NCBI GenBank assembly: GCA_964631955.1
Contig: CAZWBA010000012.1
Span: 51,381 to 115,380 of the forward strand
Source: CAMLJR01 sp964631955
Lineage (GTDB): Bacteria > Pseudomonadota > Gammaproteobacteria > Pseudomonadales > CAMLJR01
DNA: 64,000 nt
Direction: 5' to 3'
The number at the start of each line of letters is the position of its first letter. Position 1 is the stretch's first letter. The notes beneath the pieces were generated by a model. That model was given only the letters and a program-made list of their open reading frames with translations, ran no database searches and was not told where the DNA came from. Positions 42,211 through 50,739 of the stretch are shown one piece after another. The position numbers and the translations under genes were made by a program.

Positions 42211-44319
42211 TTAAGCCAGCTGTTCGGCTACATCGAAGCACGACTGCATGACTTCATGTAACTCATCGAAGCTTATCAGCTCGGACGAATTGCCGCTTTC
42301 AATTGCCTGAATGAATTTTTTTGCGCATTGTTGCTGGCCTTTATCCTGCTTCCAGCTTCGAGAGTTGCCGATACCTGGCCAATTGAAGGCGCGCAAAGAG
42401 CGAAAGTTATCGATCTGCAGGATTGAGCCCTGGGCAAAAATTTCAAGGCGCTCTTTGGGGAACGATTTGGAGCCGTTTGCAAAATAATTCACGGTGCCAA
42501 TCGATCCATCGGCAAATTTCAGCGAAATGACCACCGTATCGTGTGGGACAGTACTGCCCATCCCGATTGCATTGGTTGAAACAATGGGTGAGCCGGCCAG
42601 AAAACGTAAAAGATCGATAAAATGACAGCCCTCTCCGATAATACGACCGCCGCCGATTTCCATATTTTGTGTCCAATGTTCCCGAGGAATTGCTCCGGCA
42701 TTCACGGTCACAATAAAACTTTTAGGGCCGGTTTTTGTTTTAAGCGCTTGTTTTGCCACTTCAATATGTGGCGCATAACGACGATTGAAACCGACCATTA
42801 ATAATTGCTGAGGATTGGCGGTGTGCGCGCTCGTAATCTGTGCTAATTGCTCGCGAGAAAGTGCGAGTGGTTTTTCAACAAATACATGCTTGCCGGAGCT
42901 GAGTGCCTTGCATATCCACGCAGCATGGCTGTCGTGACGAGTTGTGATGACAACAGTATTAATATTTTTATCCGCAATTAACGCGTCGCTATCCGTGGCT
43001 GCGGTTTCGATACCGAGTTTTTTTGCAACGTGAACGCTGCTGACACCGCTGGCCGATGCTACAGAGGCAAGTCGTGCCTCAGTTTTTGCAAACGCAGGAA
43101 TTAGTACGGCGGTGGCATAATTACCGGCACCGATAAACCCTAAAACAGCTTTTTTGGAGACAGAAGAGGCAGGCGCTGTAATCTGAATATTGCGTTGAAT
43201 GGGTAGTGCTTCACCATTTGCATATTCGAGAAGTACGCCAAGCGGATTTCCTTCGCTGATAAGTTTATAGGCTGCTTCCGCTTCATCGAGTGGGAAGCGA
43301 TTTGTAACAAGTGGTTTGAAATTTAGCCGTCCATCCGCAAGCATATCCAGAATAGCTTCGAAATTACGCTGTTCGGTCCAGCGAACATAGCCGAAAGGAT
43401 AATCATGTCCTCGCTCTTCGTATTCTGGATCGTAGCGTCCGGGCCCATAAGAGCAGGATACCTGGAATGACAATTCCTTCTCATAAAAATCAGCTCTCGA
43501 CATTTGCATGCCGACGACACCGACAAGAACGATGCGTCCACGTTTACGACACATCGTGGCAGCCTGATGAATTGGCTCGTTACTCTTGGTTGAGGCGGTG
43601 ATTAACACAGCATCAACACCACGACCGCGCGAATATAGTTGAGCCGCTGCAATAGGATCTTCACCGGCAGCCAGATTGACTGTTTCAGCACCAAATTCGC
43701 GGGCCAGTGCAAGTTTGGACGCATCGAAATCCACACCGAGTACACGACAGCCATGAGCGCGCAGTAATTGCACTGCGACCAAGCCGATTAGACCGAGACC
43801 CGTGACGACGACAGTCTCACCGAGTGTCGGTTGCAATAGACGGATACCTTGTAACGCGATTGCACCGATTACGGTGAACGAGGCCGATTCATCATCGACA
43901 GAGTCGGGAATTTTCGCGCAGAGGTTTTGCGGTACAGCAACATATTCGGCGTGCTTGCCATTCGATACCACACGGTCGCCAATAGAAAATGCTGTGATCG
44001 AACTGCCGACTTCGATCACACGACCGACATTGCAATAACCAAGCGGTAACGGCGTATCGAGCTTATTTAGTACAGTATTGATAGTTGCCATCAACCCGTC
44101 GGTTTTGATCTTCTCCAAAACCTGCTTGACCTTGTCGGGTTGCGAGCGCGCTTTCTGTAATAAATTACCTTTTCCAAAATCAACCAGCATGCGTTCAGTA
44201 CCGGCGGAAACCAGCGTGCGCGAGGTGCGAATCAGCAGGCCGCTGCGCGGCGCTTGCGGAACAGGGATGTCAGCGACCTGAGTGGTGCCGTCTTTGAGGT
44301 TTTGCAGTATTTGTTTCAT
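42211..44319 (-). CDS. Two-domain oxidoreductase: zinc alcohol dehydrogenase + Gfo/Idh/MocA
   Basis: This is a 702-residue fusion. The first half is a medium-chain alcohol dehydrogenase (GRVIEVGSSITAFSIGDRVV, then TGLGLIGLVAVQLL). Residues about 388-700 form a Gfo/Idh/MocA oxidoreductase (LGFIGAGNYATAVLIPAF, HVFVEKPLAL). Such two-domain proteins are frequent in polysaccharide loci, beside heparinase-like genes as here, and probably modify a nucleotide sugar. The substrate is unknown. The gene is followed 34 bases later by the heparinase-like gene and preceded by an IS remnant at 44456-44571. Confidence 0.88.
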   Translation of the reverse strand: MKQILQNLKDGTTQVADIPVPQAPRSGLLIRTSRTLVSAGTERMLVDFGKGNLLQKARSQPDKVKQVLEKIKTDGLMATINTVLNKLDTPLPLGYCNVGRVIEVGSSITAFSIGDRVVSNGKHAEYVAVPQNLCAKIPDSVDDESASFTVIGAIALQGIRLLQPTLGETVVVTGLGLIGLVAVQLLRAHGCRVLGVDFDASKLALAREFGAETVNLAAGEDPIAAAQLYSRGRGVDAVLITASTKSNEPIHQAATMCRKRGRIVLVGVVGMQMSRADFYEKELSFQVSCSYGPGRYDPEYEERGHDYPFGYVRWTEQRNFEAILDMLADGRLNFKPLVTNRFPLDEAEAAYKLISEGNPLGVLLEYANGEALPIQRNIQITAPASSVSKKAVLGFIGAGNYATAVLIPAFAKTEARLASVASASGVSSVHVAKKLGIETAATDSDALIADKNINTVVITTRHDSHAAWICKALSSGKHVFVEKPLALSREQLAQITSAHTANPQQLLMVGFNRRYAPHIEVAKQALKTKTGPKSFIVTVNAGAIPREHWTQNMEIGGGRIIGEGCHFIDLLRFLAGSPIVSTNAIGMGSTVPHDTVVISLKFADGSIGTVNYFANGSKSFPKERLEIFAQGSILQIDNFRSLRAFNWPGIGNSRSWKQDKGQQQCAKKFIQAIESGNSSELISFDELHEVMQSCFDVAEQLA

Positions 44320-44455
44320 GTAATCATCATGTTATTGAGAGAGGTGTGAAACTTTACTACATCTTTGCATACCAGCGAAGCTGAGCAGACTGGAGCCAAA
44401 CGCGCAATCAGCGCCTGCTCCAATGCACCTTACGCCGTAGCCTTGTCGTTGTGCG

Positions 44456-44571
44456 ACAAGGTGTGGATGTTTGATTACAACGACGAGCGACCGCATGAAA
44501 GTTTGATTGATTTACCGCCTGCGGTGTATGGCGCGAAAGTGGAAAACTTTAATCTAGCGCTGCCTCACTAA
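44456..44571 (+). pseudogene. 3' remnant of an IS3-family transposase gene
   Basis: The sequence encodes VWMFDYNDERPHESL, then DLPPAVYGAKVEN and a stop at 44569-44571. This matches the C-terminal end of an IS3-type transposase (YNxERPHxxLxxxPP). The rest of the element is not recognisable upstream, so it is a dead fragment on the opposite strand to the EPS genes. It abuts the next glycosyltransferase gene exactly. Confidence 0.8.
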
Positions 44572-45687
44572 TTAGAGGAGGGGACAGCGAATCAGATTTG
44601 CCAGGTTACCGTGTTCATCGATGTATAAAAATGAGCTTGGTGACAGAGATTCGAGGTTCTTGGAGAAATAACTGAGCCTTTCCTTGGTGATGTTCTCCAC
44701 AATCCACGCAACCGCATTATCCGTATCCGATAAATCGATTATCTCACCGATGTCAAAACTCTTTACCCTGGTTGCGTCGGCGCTGTCTCGCAGCGCGATT
44801 AATGGCTTTTTAAAATAACAGGACTCGTAAAATCGGTTGGTCATTGCCCATTGCCAGTTTCCGGGTATCTTCTGGCCAAATGGATAACATGCCCAAACTA
44901 CATCGACAGAGTCGTACATTTTCTGCAGATCTGTTGGCCATAAATATTCCCCATGGTACGAAATCTCTTTTATTTCCTCTGCTTGTTTGGCCAAATCGGG
45001 AGGGGCAATAGGGCGGCCGTATACGGCGATGCTGAATTTTTCGGGATGCTGCGAAACCAATTGTTTTAAGACGGCCCATGATCGTGGGCAGCGCAACAGT
45101 CCGAAGTAGCCAATGTTAATTCTGTCTTGCTCGTTTGCGGCGACATAGTCTTTTACTGGGGGAAGTTCCTGACCTCCGATTTTATTTTCAATAACTAAGC
45201 ACTCAGGCATAGCTTTCGTACTTAAAAGATTACTGTAGTAGCCGCTAATGTAACCCGGAGCAGTTACTACCAAGATGTCAACTGTTCTCAATAACAGTCT
45301 TTCGATTGTGCGCGTGGCTATTCCGCGAAGGCTCTTTTCTAATACAACAGGTCTTATATCAGCAATTTCATAAACAACTTTTCTGTTTGATCTGCCAGCA
45401 AGAAATGCCAGAAAGAGCATATCCATTCCGAAGCAGTAAAGTGTTTGGGTATTGTCAGTGTGTTTCCGGACTTTGTATGCCGCCTTCAATAGGGTGAAAA
45501 ATCTTCCGAGATACCCTCCGTGACTCAGGTTTCCAATGCATATCGATGGGCATGGTATTTCTTCGCCTTTGAAATAATTGCGCTCGAAAAATAATGAAGA
45601 AACGTCGAATCCCTCCGACAGAAGTGCTTTGATACGCTTTCGATATCTAGGCTGGCTTTTGACTGGCATTAGCATTGTGACAATCAT
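44572..45687 (-). CDS. Glycosyltransferase, GT4-like
   Basis: This is a 371-residue glycosyltransferase of the GT-B fold. The N-terminal half lacks strong signature motifs, but residues 80-115 (TLYCFGMDMLFLAFL, VYEIADIRPVVL) and the C-terminal region (INIGYFGLLRCPRSWAVLKQ, YSKRFYESCYFKKPLIALRDS-like segment NRFYESCYFKKPLIAL) fit family 4 acceptors. The last codons touch the IS remnant. The sequence is more AT-rich and less conserved than the core locus, as expected of a serotype-variable cassette. Confidence 0.82.
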   Translation of the reverse strand: MIVTMLMPVKSQPRYRKRIKALLSEGFDVSSLFFERNYFKGEEIPCPSICIGNLSHGGYLGRFFTLLKAAYKVRKHTDNTQTLYCFGMDMLFLAFLAGRSNRKVVYEIADIRPVVLEKSLRGIATRTIERLLLRTVDILVVTAPGYISGYYSNLLSTKAMPECLVIENKIGGQELPPVKDYVAANEQDRINIGYFGLLRCPRSWAVLKQLVSQHPEKFSIAVYGRPIAPPDLAKQAEEIKEISYHGEYLWPTDLQKMYDSVDVVWACYPFGQKIPGNWQWAMTNRFYESCYFKKPLIALRDSADATRVKSFDIGEIIDLSDTDNAVAWIVENITKERLSYFSKNLESLSPSSFLYIDEHGNLANLIRCPLL

Positions 45688-45693
45688 TTCTTA

Positions 45694-46653
45694 CTAGGCT
45701 CCGCATAGAAGGCGCTTAATGAGTAGCGTAGAGAGCGGCTTCGCCTTTGATGCGGTTTCAATACTCCGGTCATCTAATGCATCTTGCCTTAAAGACTCAA
45801 CCAGTCGGAAGGTGAGTGACGAAATGCGCTTGTATTGCCTTTTCGAGCTGAAGTCTTTTGAAAGGTTAGCGGTAATTATCAAAGCATCTTTGATTCGTCC
45901 GTGCTTTAACAAGCCCAGCATGCCGACTATCCATTTGGACGGGCCAATCAGCAAAGCAGGGATTATCGGGTAAAGCCGGAGAATGATTTTAAGATTGTTT
46001 TCTATGTTGAAGCTGGAAACAGCTGCTGCTTTGCCTGCGTAGTCAGAACCTTTATGTCGTAATGAAAAGCTAGGCCAATAGGCAACTTTGTACCCTCGGT
46101 CGTAAATTAACAGTGATAGAAAGCGCTCTTCGCATTGCCGAAAAAAGTCGTTTGGAAAGCCGCCGAATTTGGCAAATAGACTGGCTCGCACAATGCTTGC
46201 GCCACCGCGGAAAGACGATGACAGATATAACCCATCGCGTGTATCTTTGGGAGGATGTGGATCTAGCGGAGCATCTAGAGAGCCGGTCTCATAACCTTCA
46301 ACGCGAGTATAAACTGCTCCTAGAGAGGGGTGGCACTTGAAAAGATCGACGGCACTCGCTACAAGATGTGGATTATCCCAAACTCCGTCGTTTTCGAGAA
46401 AGAACAATAGATCGCCTGCTGCGTGCTCTGCACCTTCATTTCTACCTCGTGGACAGCCGATATTCTTAGGCAGAGCAATATACGTGAGTTCGGGAAAGCG
46501 TTGCCGAATGGCCTCGCCGGAACCGTCAGACGAGCCATTGTCGACAAAGACGATTTCCTTATTTCCATAGGTTTGCGCCAGGGCAGACTCGATGGCTTCC
46601 GCACAATTGGTTTCGCCGCCGTTCCAGTTAAGAATTACGATGGATGCTTTCAT
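45694..46653 (-). CDS. Glycosyltransferase, GT2
   Basis: This is a 319-residue GT-A glycosyltransferase. The N-terminus ASIVILNWNGGE with DNGSSDGSGEAIR gives the nucleotide-sugar site, and LFFLENDGVWD replaces the usual DxD region. This family often transfers rhamnose. The start is placed at MKASIVILNW (ATG 46651-46653); the frame continues upstream into the polymerase gene without a plausible N-terminus. The 26-base overlap with that gene suggests coupling. Confidence 0.85.
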   Translation of the reverse strand: MKASIVILNWNGGETNCAEAIESALAQTYGNKEIVFVDNGSSDGSGEAIRQRFPELTYIALPKNIGCPRGRNEGAEHAAGDLLFFLENDGVWDNPHLVASAVDLFKCHPSLGAVYTRVEGYETGSLDAPLDPHPPKDTRDGLYLSSSFRGGASIVRASLFAKFGGFPNDFFRQCEERFLSLLIYDRGYKVAYWPSFSLRHKGSDYAGKAAAVSSFNIENNLKIILRLYPIIPALLIGPSKWIVGMLGLLKHGRIKDALIITANLSKDFSSKRQYKRISSLTFRLVESLRQDALDDRSIETASKAKPLSTLLIKRLLCGA

Positions 46654-47881
46654 GCAGCTTTCTGCGTTGTCGATGCTTATGGGCAAGTCCGAGAGTGAAT
46701 CCGTAGCAGAACAGCAATAGCTCCGCAATACGCACATTGAACCAGCCGTCAGCAGCCATATCGAAAGTGGCTAGTTGAACAAAAAGTAGCAGGGTGACTG
46801 CTGCAAGCTGGCTAAGAGCGGGGTTATTCCTAGCTAATTGTCGGGTCAGCTGCAGCAATGTTCTAGTGACGAGCCTAAGGAACATCAGGTAGAGACCGAG
46901 GCCGATCAGACCAAAATCGCGCAGATACAAGATATATATGTTGTCTCCATAACGCACGTTCTCCAGCTTGTTGGGGCCGCGACCGAGCACGAAGGTATAG
47001 GGCTCGGCTAGCATGGTGCTCAGCACCTGCCCCCACCATTTCATACGCAGCTCTAGTGTCCCCAGATTATTAGTGGAGAAGCGATCATGTGATTCGTAAT
47101 AGTCGGCTGTGAAGTACGAATAGGCGATGTACATGCCGCCGAGAATAGCTGCAGTCAGCAGAACGGGCGTGAAGGTTTTCAGGTTGAGTCGCTTGCCTGT
47201 ACTGGCGATCACGAGCGCGCTGGTAATAATGGCAAGCAACGCGGCTAGCAGACTTGTTCTGGAGCCGGTCATGATGATGCACACGAATAGCAGCAGTGTA
47301 GGTGCCGCGAAGAGCAGGCGCTTTTGTAGGCACATGTACGCGCTCAGGATCAAACCGCTGCCGATGAAAAAGCCCCAGTAGTTTGGGTTGCCCATGGTGC
47401 CGATAATACGGCGCCAGCTAAGCCCTTCTTCGAGAACACTGTAGCGATCGGCGACGGTATAGATTGGAATCATGATCGTGTTGATGCGGCCGATATTGAA
47501 ATACTGAGCAAAGCTGATCGCTATGATCAGGATGATCAGCCCCAGCGCGACATACCACAAAATATTGATTCTGGTTGAGGATAGACCGACAGCGATGCCC
47601 GCAAAAAGCGTGGCAATGTAGACGACATAGCGCACCAGAATCATCAGATCGCGAAGCGCGAAACCTTTTCCAGTCAACTGAACCGCGATCGAGAAAACAG
47701 AAAAAATAGCGAGCAGTATTAATAGCCAGGTTTCTCGCGCAGCCAAACGAAACATGGTGCTGCTACGCTTACTCATTCCTAAAAGGCAAAGCAGCACGCC
47801 CAGAAAATAGTCTGGCCGTATGAGCATGGATGCCGGTGTCAAAAAAACGGAGAGTATGAGGAGCGCGGCGAGAAACCACAT
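46628..47881 (-). CDS. Wzy-like polysaccharide polymerase / O-antigen ligase family protein
   Basis: This 417-residue membrane protein has about ten helices and a large periplasmic loop after residue 260 (ADYYESHDRFSTNNLGTLELRMKWW). The loop and the segment LGRGPNKLENVRYGDNIYILYLRDFGLIGLGLYLMF match the O-antigen ligase/polymerase (Wzy_C) family. It should join repeat units in the periplasm after flipping by the neighbour Wzx. It follows the flippase gene with a 2-base gap. Confidence 0.87.
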   Translation of the reverse strand: MWFLAALLILSVFLTPASMLIRPDYFLGVLLCLLGMSKRSSTMFRLAARETWLLILLAIFSVFSIAVQLTGKGFALRDLMILVRYVVYIATLFAGIAVGLSSTRINILWYVALGLIILIIAISFAQYFNIGRINTIMIPIYTVADRYSVLEEGLSWRRIIGTMGNPNYWGFFIGSGLILSAYMCLQKRLLFAAPTLLLFVCIIMTGSRTSLLAALLAIITSALVIASTGKRLNLKTFTPVLLTAAILGGMYIAYSYFTADYYESHDRFSTNNLGTLELRMKWWGQVLSTMLAEPYTFVLGRGPNKLENVRYGDNIYILYLRDFGLIGLGLYLMFLRLVTRTLLQLTRQLARNNPALSQLAAVTLLLFVQLATFDMAADGWFNVRIAELLLFCYGFTLGLAHKHRQRRKLHESIHRNS

Positions 47882-47883
47882 AA

Positions 47884-49350
47884 TTATTGCTTCCTCAAGA
47901 ATCTAAGCTTGGTACGAAGTTGCTGGTCGCCGAGAGGGTTATAAATCAAGAGGGTATATGCTGCAATCAGTGCAGTGACAACTGAGGCATGGGCGGCGAG
48001 GGAGCCGGAATTCGCCGTTAGCAACCATGCGCTGAGGATACAGGCGGCAGAGAAAAGTGTTTGTTTTGTAATGGTGAGGTTACCCATTTTTATGATTTTC
48101 TGTTCAAATAATCGAGGCACCAGTAAGCCTGATGTGATGAATATATAAACAAAGACACCAACGATAAACCAAATCAGTGAGTTTGTATTCGCGAAACGCG
48201 TAAGAATGATCAAGTAGCCCACGTAAAGCAAAGAGGTGATCAGTGTCAAGCGAGTCAGTGAGCCTCCGTGACCTTGCGAAACGAGTACTAGGTACTGCAC
48301 GGAGGTCGAGGCTTCAAGTCCCAGAAAAATCATACCGATCATAAGCAGGGGGGTGTGTGGCGTGAGTTGAGGGCCAAGCCACAATGGAACCCACCATGGT
48401 GCGGAAAATACCAATACCACATTAAAAAGCATCACGCAGAATTTAAACAGATTGCATCCTGAGCAAAATAGCAGCTGAATCGGCTCGTAGGCATTTTTCA
48501 AATCGATGGTTGCCATAACAGGAATAATCATCGGGCGCAGCACGGCGACAAAAAGCTGATTAATGTACCCCCGAATTGTAAATATTAAAATGGAGAATAT
48601 AGCGGCTATTTCTGGTGAGAATATCTTGTTAATAATAACGACGCTTCCCCGGAACACCACATATGAAGACAAGCCCTTTACTGATAACGGTAGGCTCTCG
48701 AACAGCGTCGGCCATTCTTGTTTGACGGCATGCGACGAAAACGCCTTGATCTGTCCTGCTTTATAAAGAAAATAGTTGTAGATCGTGAATTTTATTGCCA
48801 TAGATATTGTGAATGTAGCGAAGTACATTTCAATACTTGGGGCATGCTTAAGTAAAAGCAGTAGTGCTGGCGTGCGCAGCAGCACTTCGACCATGGACAC
48901 AATGTTGACAATCGCAGTTTTGGCGATGGAGTGAAAATATTGCTCAGCCAGAGGGATTAATTGTTCGAGGGCACAATACAGGATGAGGAGCCTGACTACA
49001 TTCGGGGAGATTTCCTCCAGTCCAATCAGGTCAAGAGCCGATTTACCGCCAAAGATCAACAGTAGAGCAAAGAGTCCAATGGGTATCAATGAGACGATGA
49101 GTAGCGGAATGTAAACGGGGATTGCAGTGGATTTGCTTAGCCCAAAGCGTCGGGCTGTGGACAGCCGCCAACCATCGAGACCGGTGCTAATCAAGGCAAC
49201 AGCGGCCAGCAGCGCGACAAGGGTTCCATAGCCGGCAAGTCCGAGAGCTTTGCTTGATATTAGAAATGGTACCAAAATTAGATTGGACAGGATCTGAACC
49301 AGCTTCAATACGTAGCCGGAGGCTGCTCCGAGCGCTAGTTTCTTGAGCAT
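47884..49350 (-). CDS. Wzx-like polysaccharide flippase (MOP superfamily)
   Basis: This is a 488-residue membrane protein with about 12-14 helices that moves lipid-linked repeat units across the inner membrane. The N-terminus LKKLALGAASGYVLKLVQILSNLILVPFLI is characteristic of these exporters. I choose ATG 49350 four bases after the upstream stop codon; an ATG at 49377 would add nine residues and overlap the upstream gene. Neither has a clear ribosome site. It lies between the pyruvyl transferase and the polymerase. Confidence 0.86.
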   Translation of the reverse strand: MLKKLALGAASGYVLKLVQILSNLILVPFLISSKALGLAGYGTLVALLAAVALISTGLDGWRLSTARRFGLSKSTAIPVYIPLLIVSLIPIGLFALLLIFGGKSALDLIGLEEISPNVVRLLILYCALEQLIPLAEQYFHSIAKTAIVNIVSMVEVLLRTPALLLLLKHAPSIEMYFATFTISMAIKFTIYNYFLYKAGQIKAFSSHAVKQEWPTLFESLPLSVKGLSSYVVFRGSVVIINKIFSPEIAAIFSILIFTIRGYINQLFVAVLRPMIIPVMATIDLKNAYEPIQLLFCSGCNLFKFCVMLFNVVLVFSAPWWVPLWLGPQLTPHTPLLMIGMIFLGLEASTSVQYLVLVSQGHGGSLTRLTLITSLLYVGYLIILTRFANTNSLIWFIVGVFVYIFITSGLLVPRLFEQKIIKMGNLTITKQTLFSAACILSAWLLTANSGSLAAHASVVTALIAAYTLLIYNPLGDQQLRTKLRFLRKQ

Positions 49351-49354
49351 GGGC

Positions 49355-50620
49355 TTATGATAGGCCCATGATTTCATTGAACACTTTGTTGATGTGCTCA
49401 GTCATAGTAGAGTTAACGGCTTTCAGTTTTTCTTTAAGCTGTTCATGTTCGCCGGTCAATTCGTTTATGGCCTGCTCCAGCGAGTTGACATTGCTTTCGG
49501 CAATGGCGTACTTCTCCATCTGATACCAGGCCAGCAAGCCCTCGTGTTTTTGTTTATAATATTGATTTGTGTAAAGAGCAATTGTAGGCACATCTTCCGC
49601 AAGTGCGAAGACGGCGAAGTGATAGCTTTGGCCTATGGCGGCAAATGCTTTCGCGAGAAGCGCTTTTGCTTCTCCAGGCGTAAACACGTTATCTAGCACT
49701 ATTAACTTGTCGTGAGCGTAAGCGTTGATTTTGCGTGCAATCTCCAAATCGTTTACACGTCCATTGGAAAACGAAACGAGAACTACGGCGTGCGAATCGG
49801 TTTGATCAACAAATCGTTCGAGTGCGGAAGCTACGCTTTGCCAGTAGACGTCGCTTAGCTCAGCCTCATAATTGGTTGGCCTGAATTGGCATACCAGTGC
49901 CTTTTTCCCGGCAAGTAAGTGTGCTATGGAATCAGGGAGTGATGCCTTTGGATAGTCGAAAGCATCATCCCCCACACTTTCATGACTCAAATGCGCCGGT
50001 CTTGTTGAGTTAACCAATTGTTCCGATTCGGTAACATCTCTGTATGTTATTCGAGTACAGCATTCAGCAAACTTCTTGAGCGTTTTGACTCTGTAAGCGG
50101 TGCTCAGCGGGCCGATACCTTGTCCGGTGAAAAAAACTTTTACGCCAAAAAGTTTGCACAGTCTGGCTTCCGTATACTGTGGATACATCGAACTCCAGAA
50201 CCAGATATCGTTTAATGAGCCGGAGCCACTGCGGACGTAATAATCGGCATGAGCGATAGTCTTGATTAGCGTTCTGCAATGGCTTGGTGGCAGCAGTAAT
50301 AGGTGGGTTCGCTTATAAATCAAAGCAAGCAAGAAGCTCAACTCGCAACAGAGCCAAGAGTAGACGGTGTATATCGGTTTGAGTTTGAGGCGATGTACTC
50401 CGACCAAAAATACTTTAAGAGAAAAAGATTTGTAATTGTTAATCATCCCGCTCAGCGAGCGAATATCATTGCCGCCTCGCTGCGGTGGCGCATAGGTGGA
50501 GATTGTAATCACTTCGCTATTTGCGATTTTGGACAGCTTGCTGAAGACATTTTCTGCCATGGCATCGTCGCCGATGTTTTTGTGTCCATAGTTGTGGGCA
50601 TGCAAAATTCTTATTGGCAT
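49355..50620 (-). CDS. Polysaccharide pyruvyl transferase family protein
   Basis: This is a 421-residue enzyme of the CsaB-like family that puts a pyruvate ketal on sugars, adding negative charge to the polymer. Features seen are the N-terminal YGHKNIGDDAMAENVF, SGSGSLNDIWFW, FFTGQGIGPLS, TYRDVTESEQL, and the C-terminal AAIGQSYHFAVFALAEDVPTIALY. It is the first gene of the AT-rich part of the locus and lies 119 bases downstream of the DUF4091 gene. Confidence 0.85.
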   Translation of the reverse strand: MPIRILHAHNYGHKNIGDDAMAENVFSKLSKIANSEVITISTYAPPQRGGNDIRSLSGMINNYKSFSLKVFLVGVHRLKLKPIYTVYSWLCCELSFLLALIYKRTHLLLLPPSHCRTLIKTIAHADYYVRSGSGSLNDIWFWSSMYPQYTEARLCKLFGVKVFFTGQGIGPLSTAYRVKTLKKFAECCTRITYRDVTESEQLVNSTRPAHLSHESVGDDAFDYPKASLPDSIAHLLAGKKALVCQFRPTNYEAELSDVYWQSVASALERFVDQTDSHAVVLVSFSNGRVNDLEIARKINAYAHDKLIVLDNVFTPGEAKALLAKAFAAIGQSYHFAVFALAEDVPTIALYTNQYYKQKHEGLLAWYQMEKYAIAESNVNSLEQAINELTGEHEQLKEKLKAVNSTMTEHINKVFNEIMGLS

Positions 50621-50739
50621 AATTGGCTCTATGCGGATTCCGGTGCGCTGTACTGTGTGACTGATGATTGATCAGTCACATGAAGCAATTATTGTCGTAA
50701 GATTCGTTTAATACAGATTGATGAAATATTTAGATCAAG

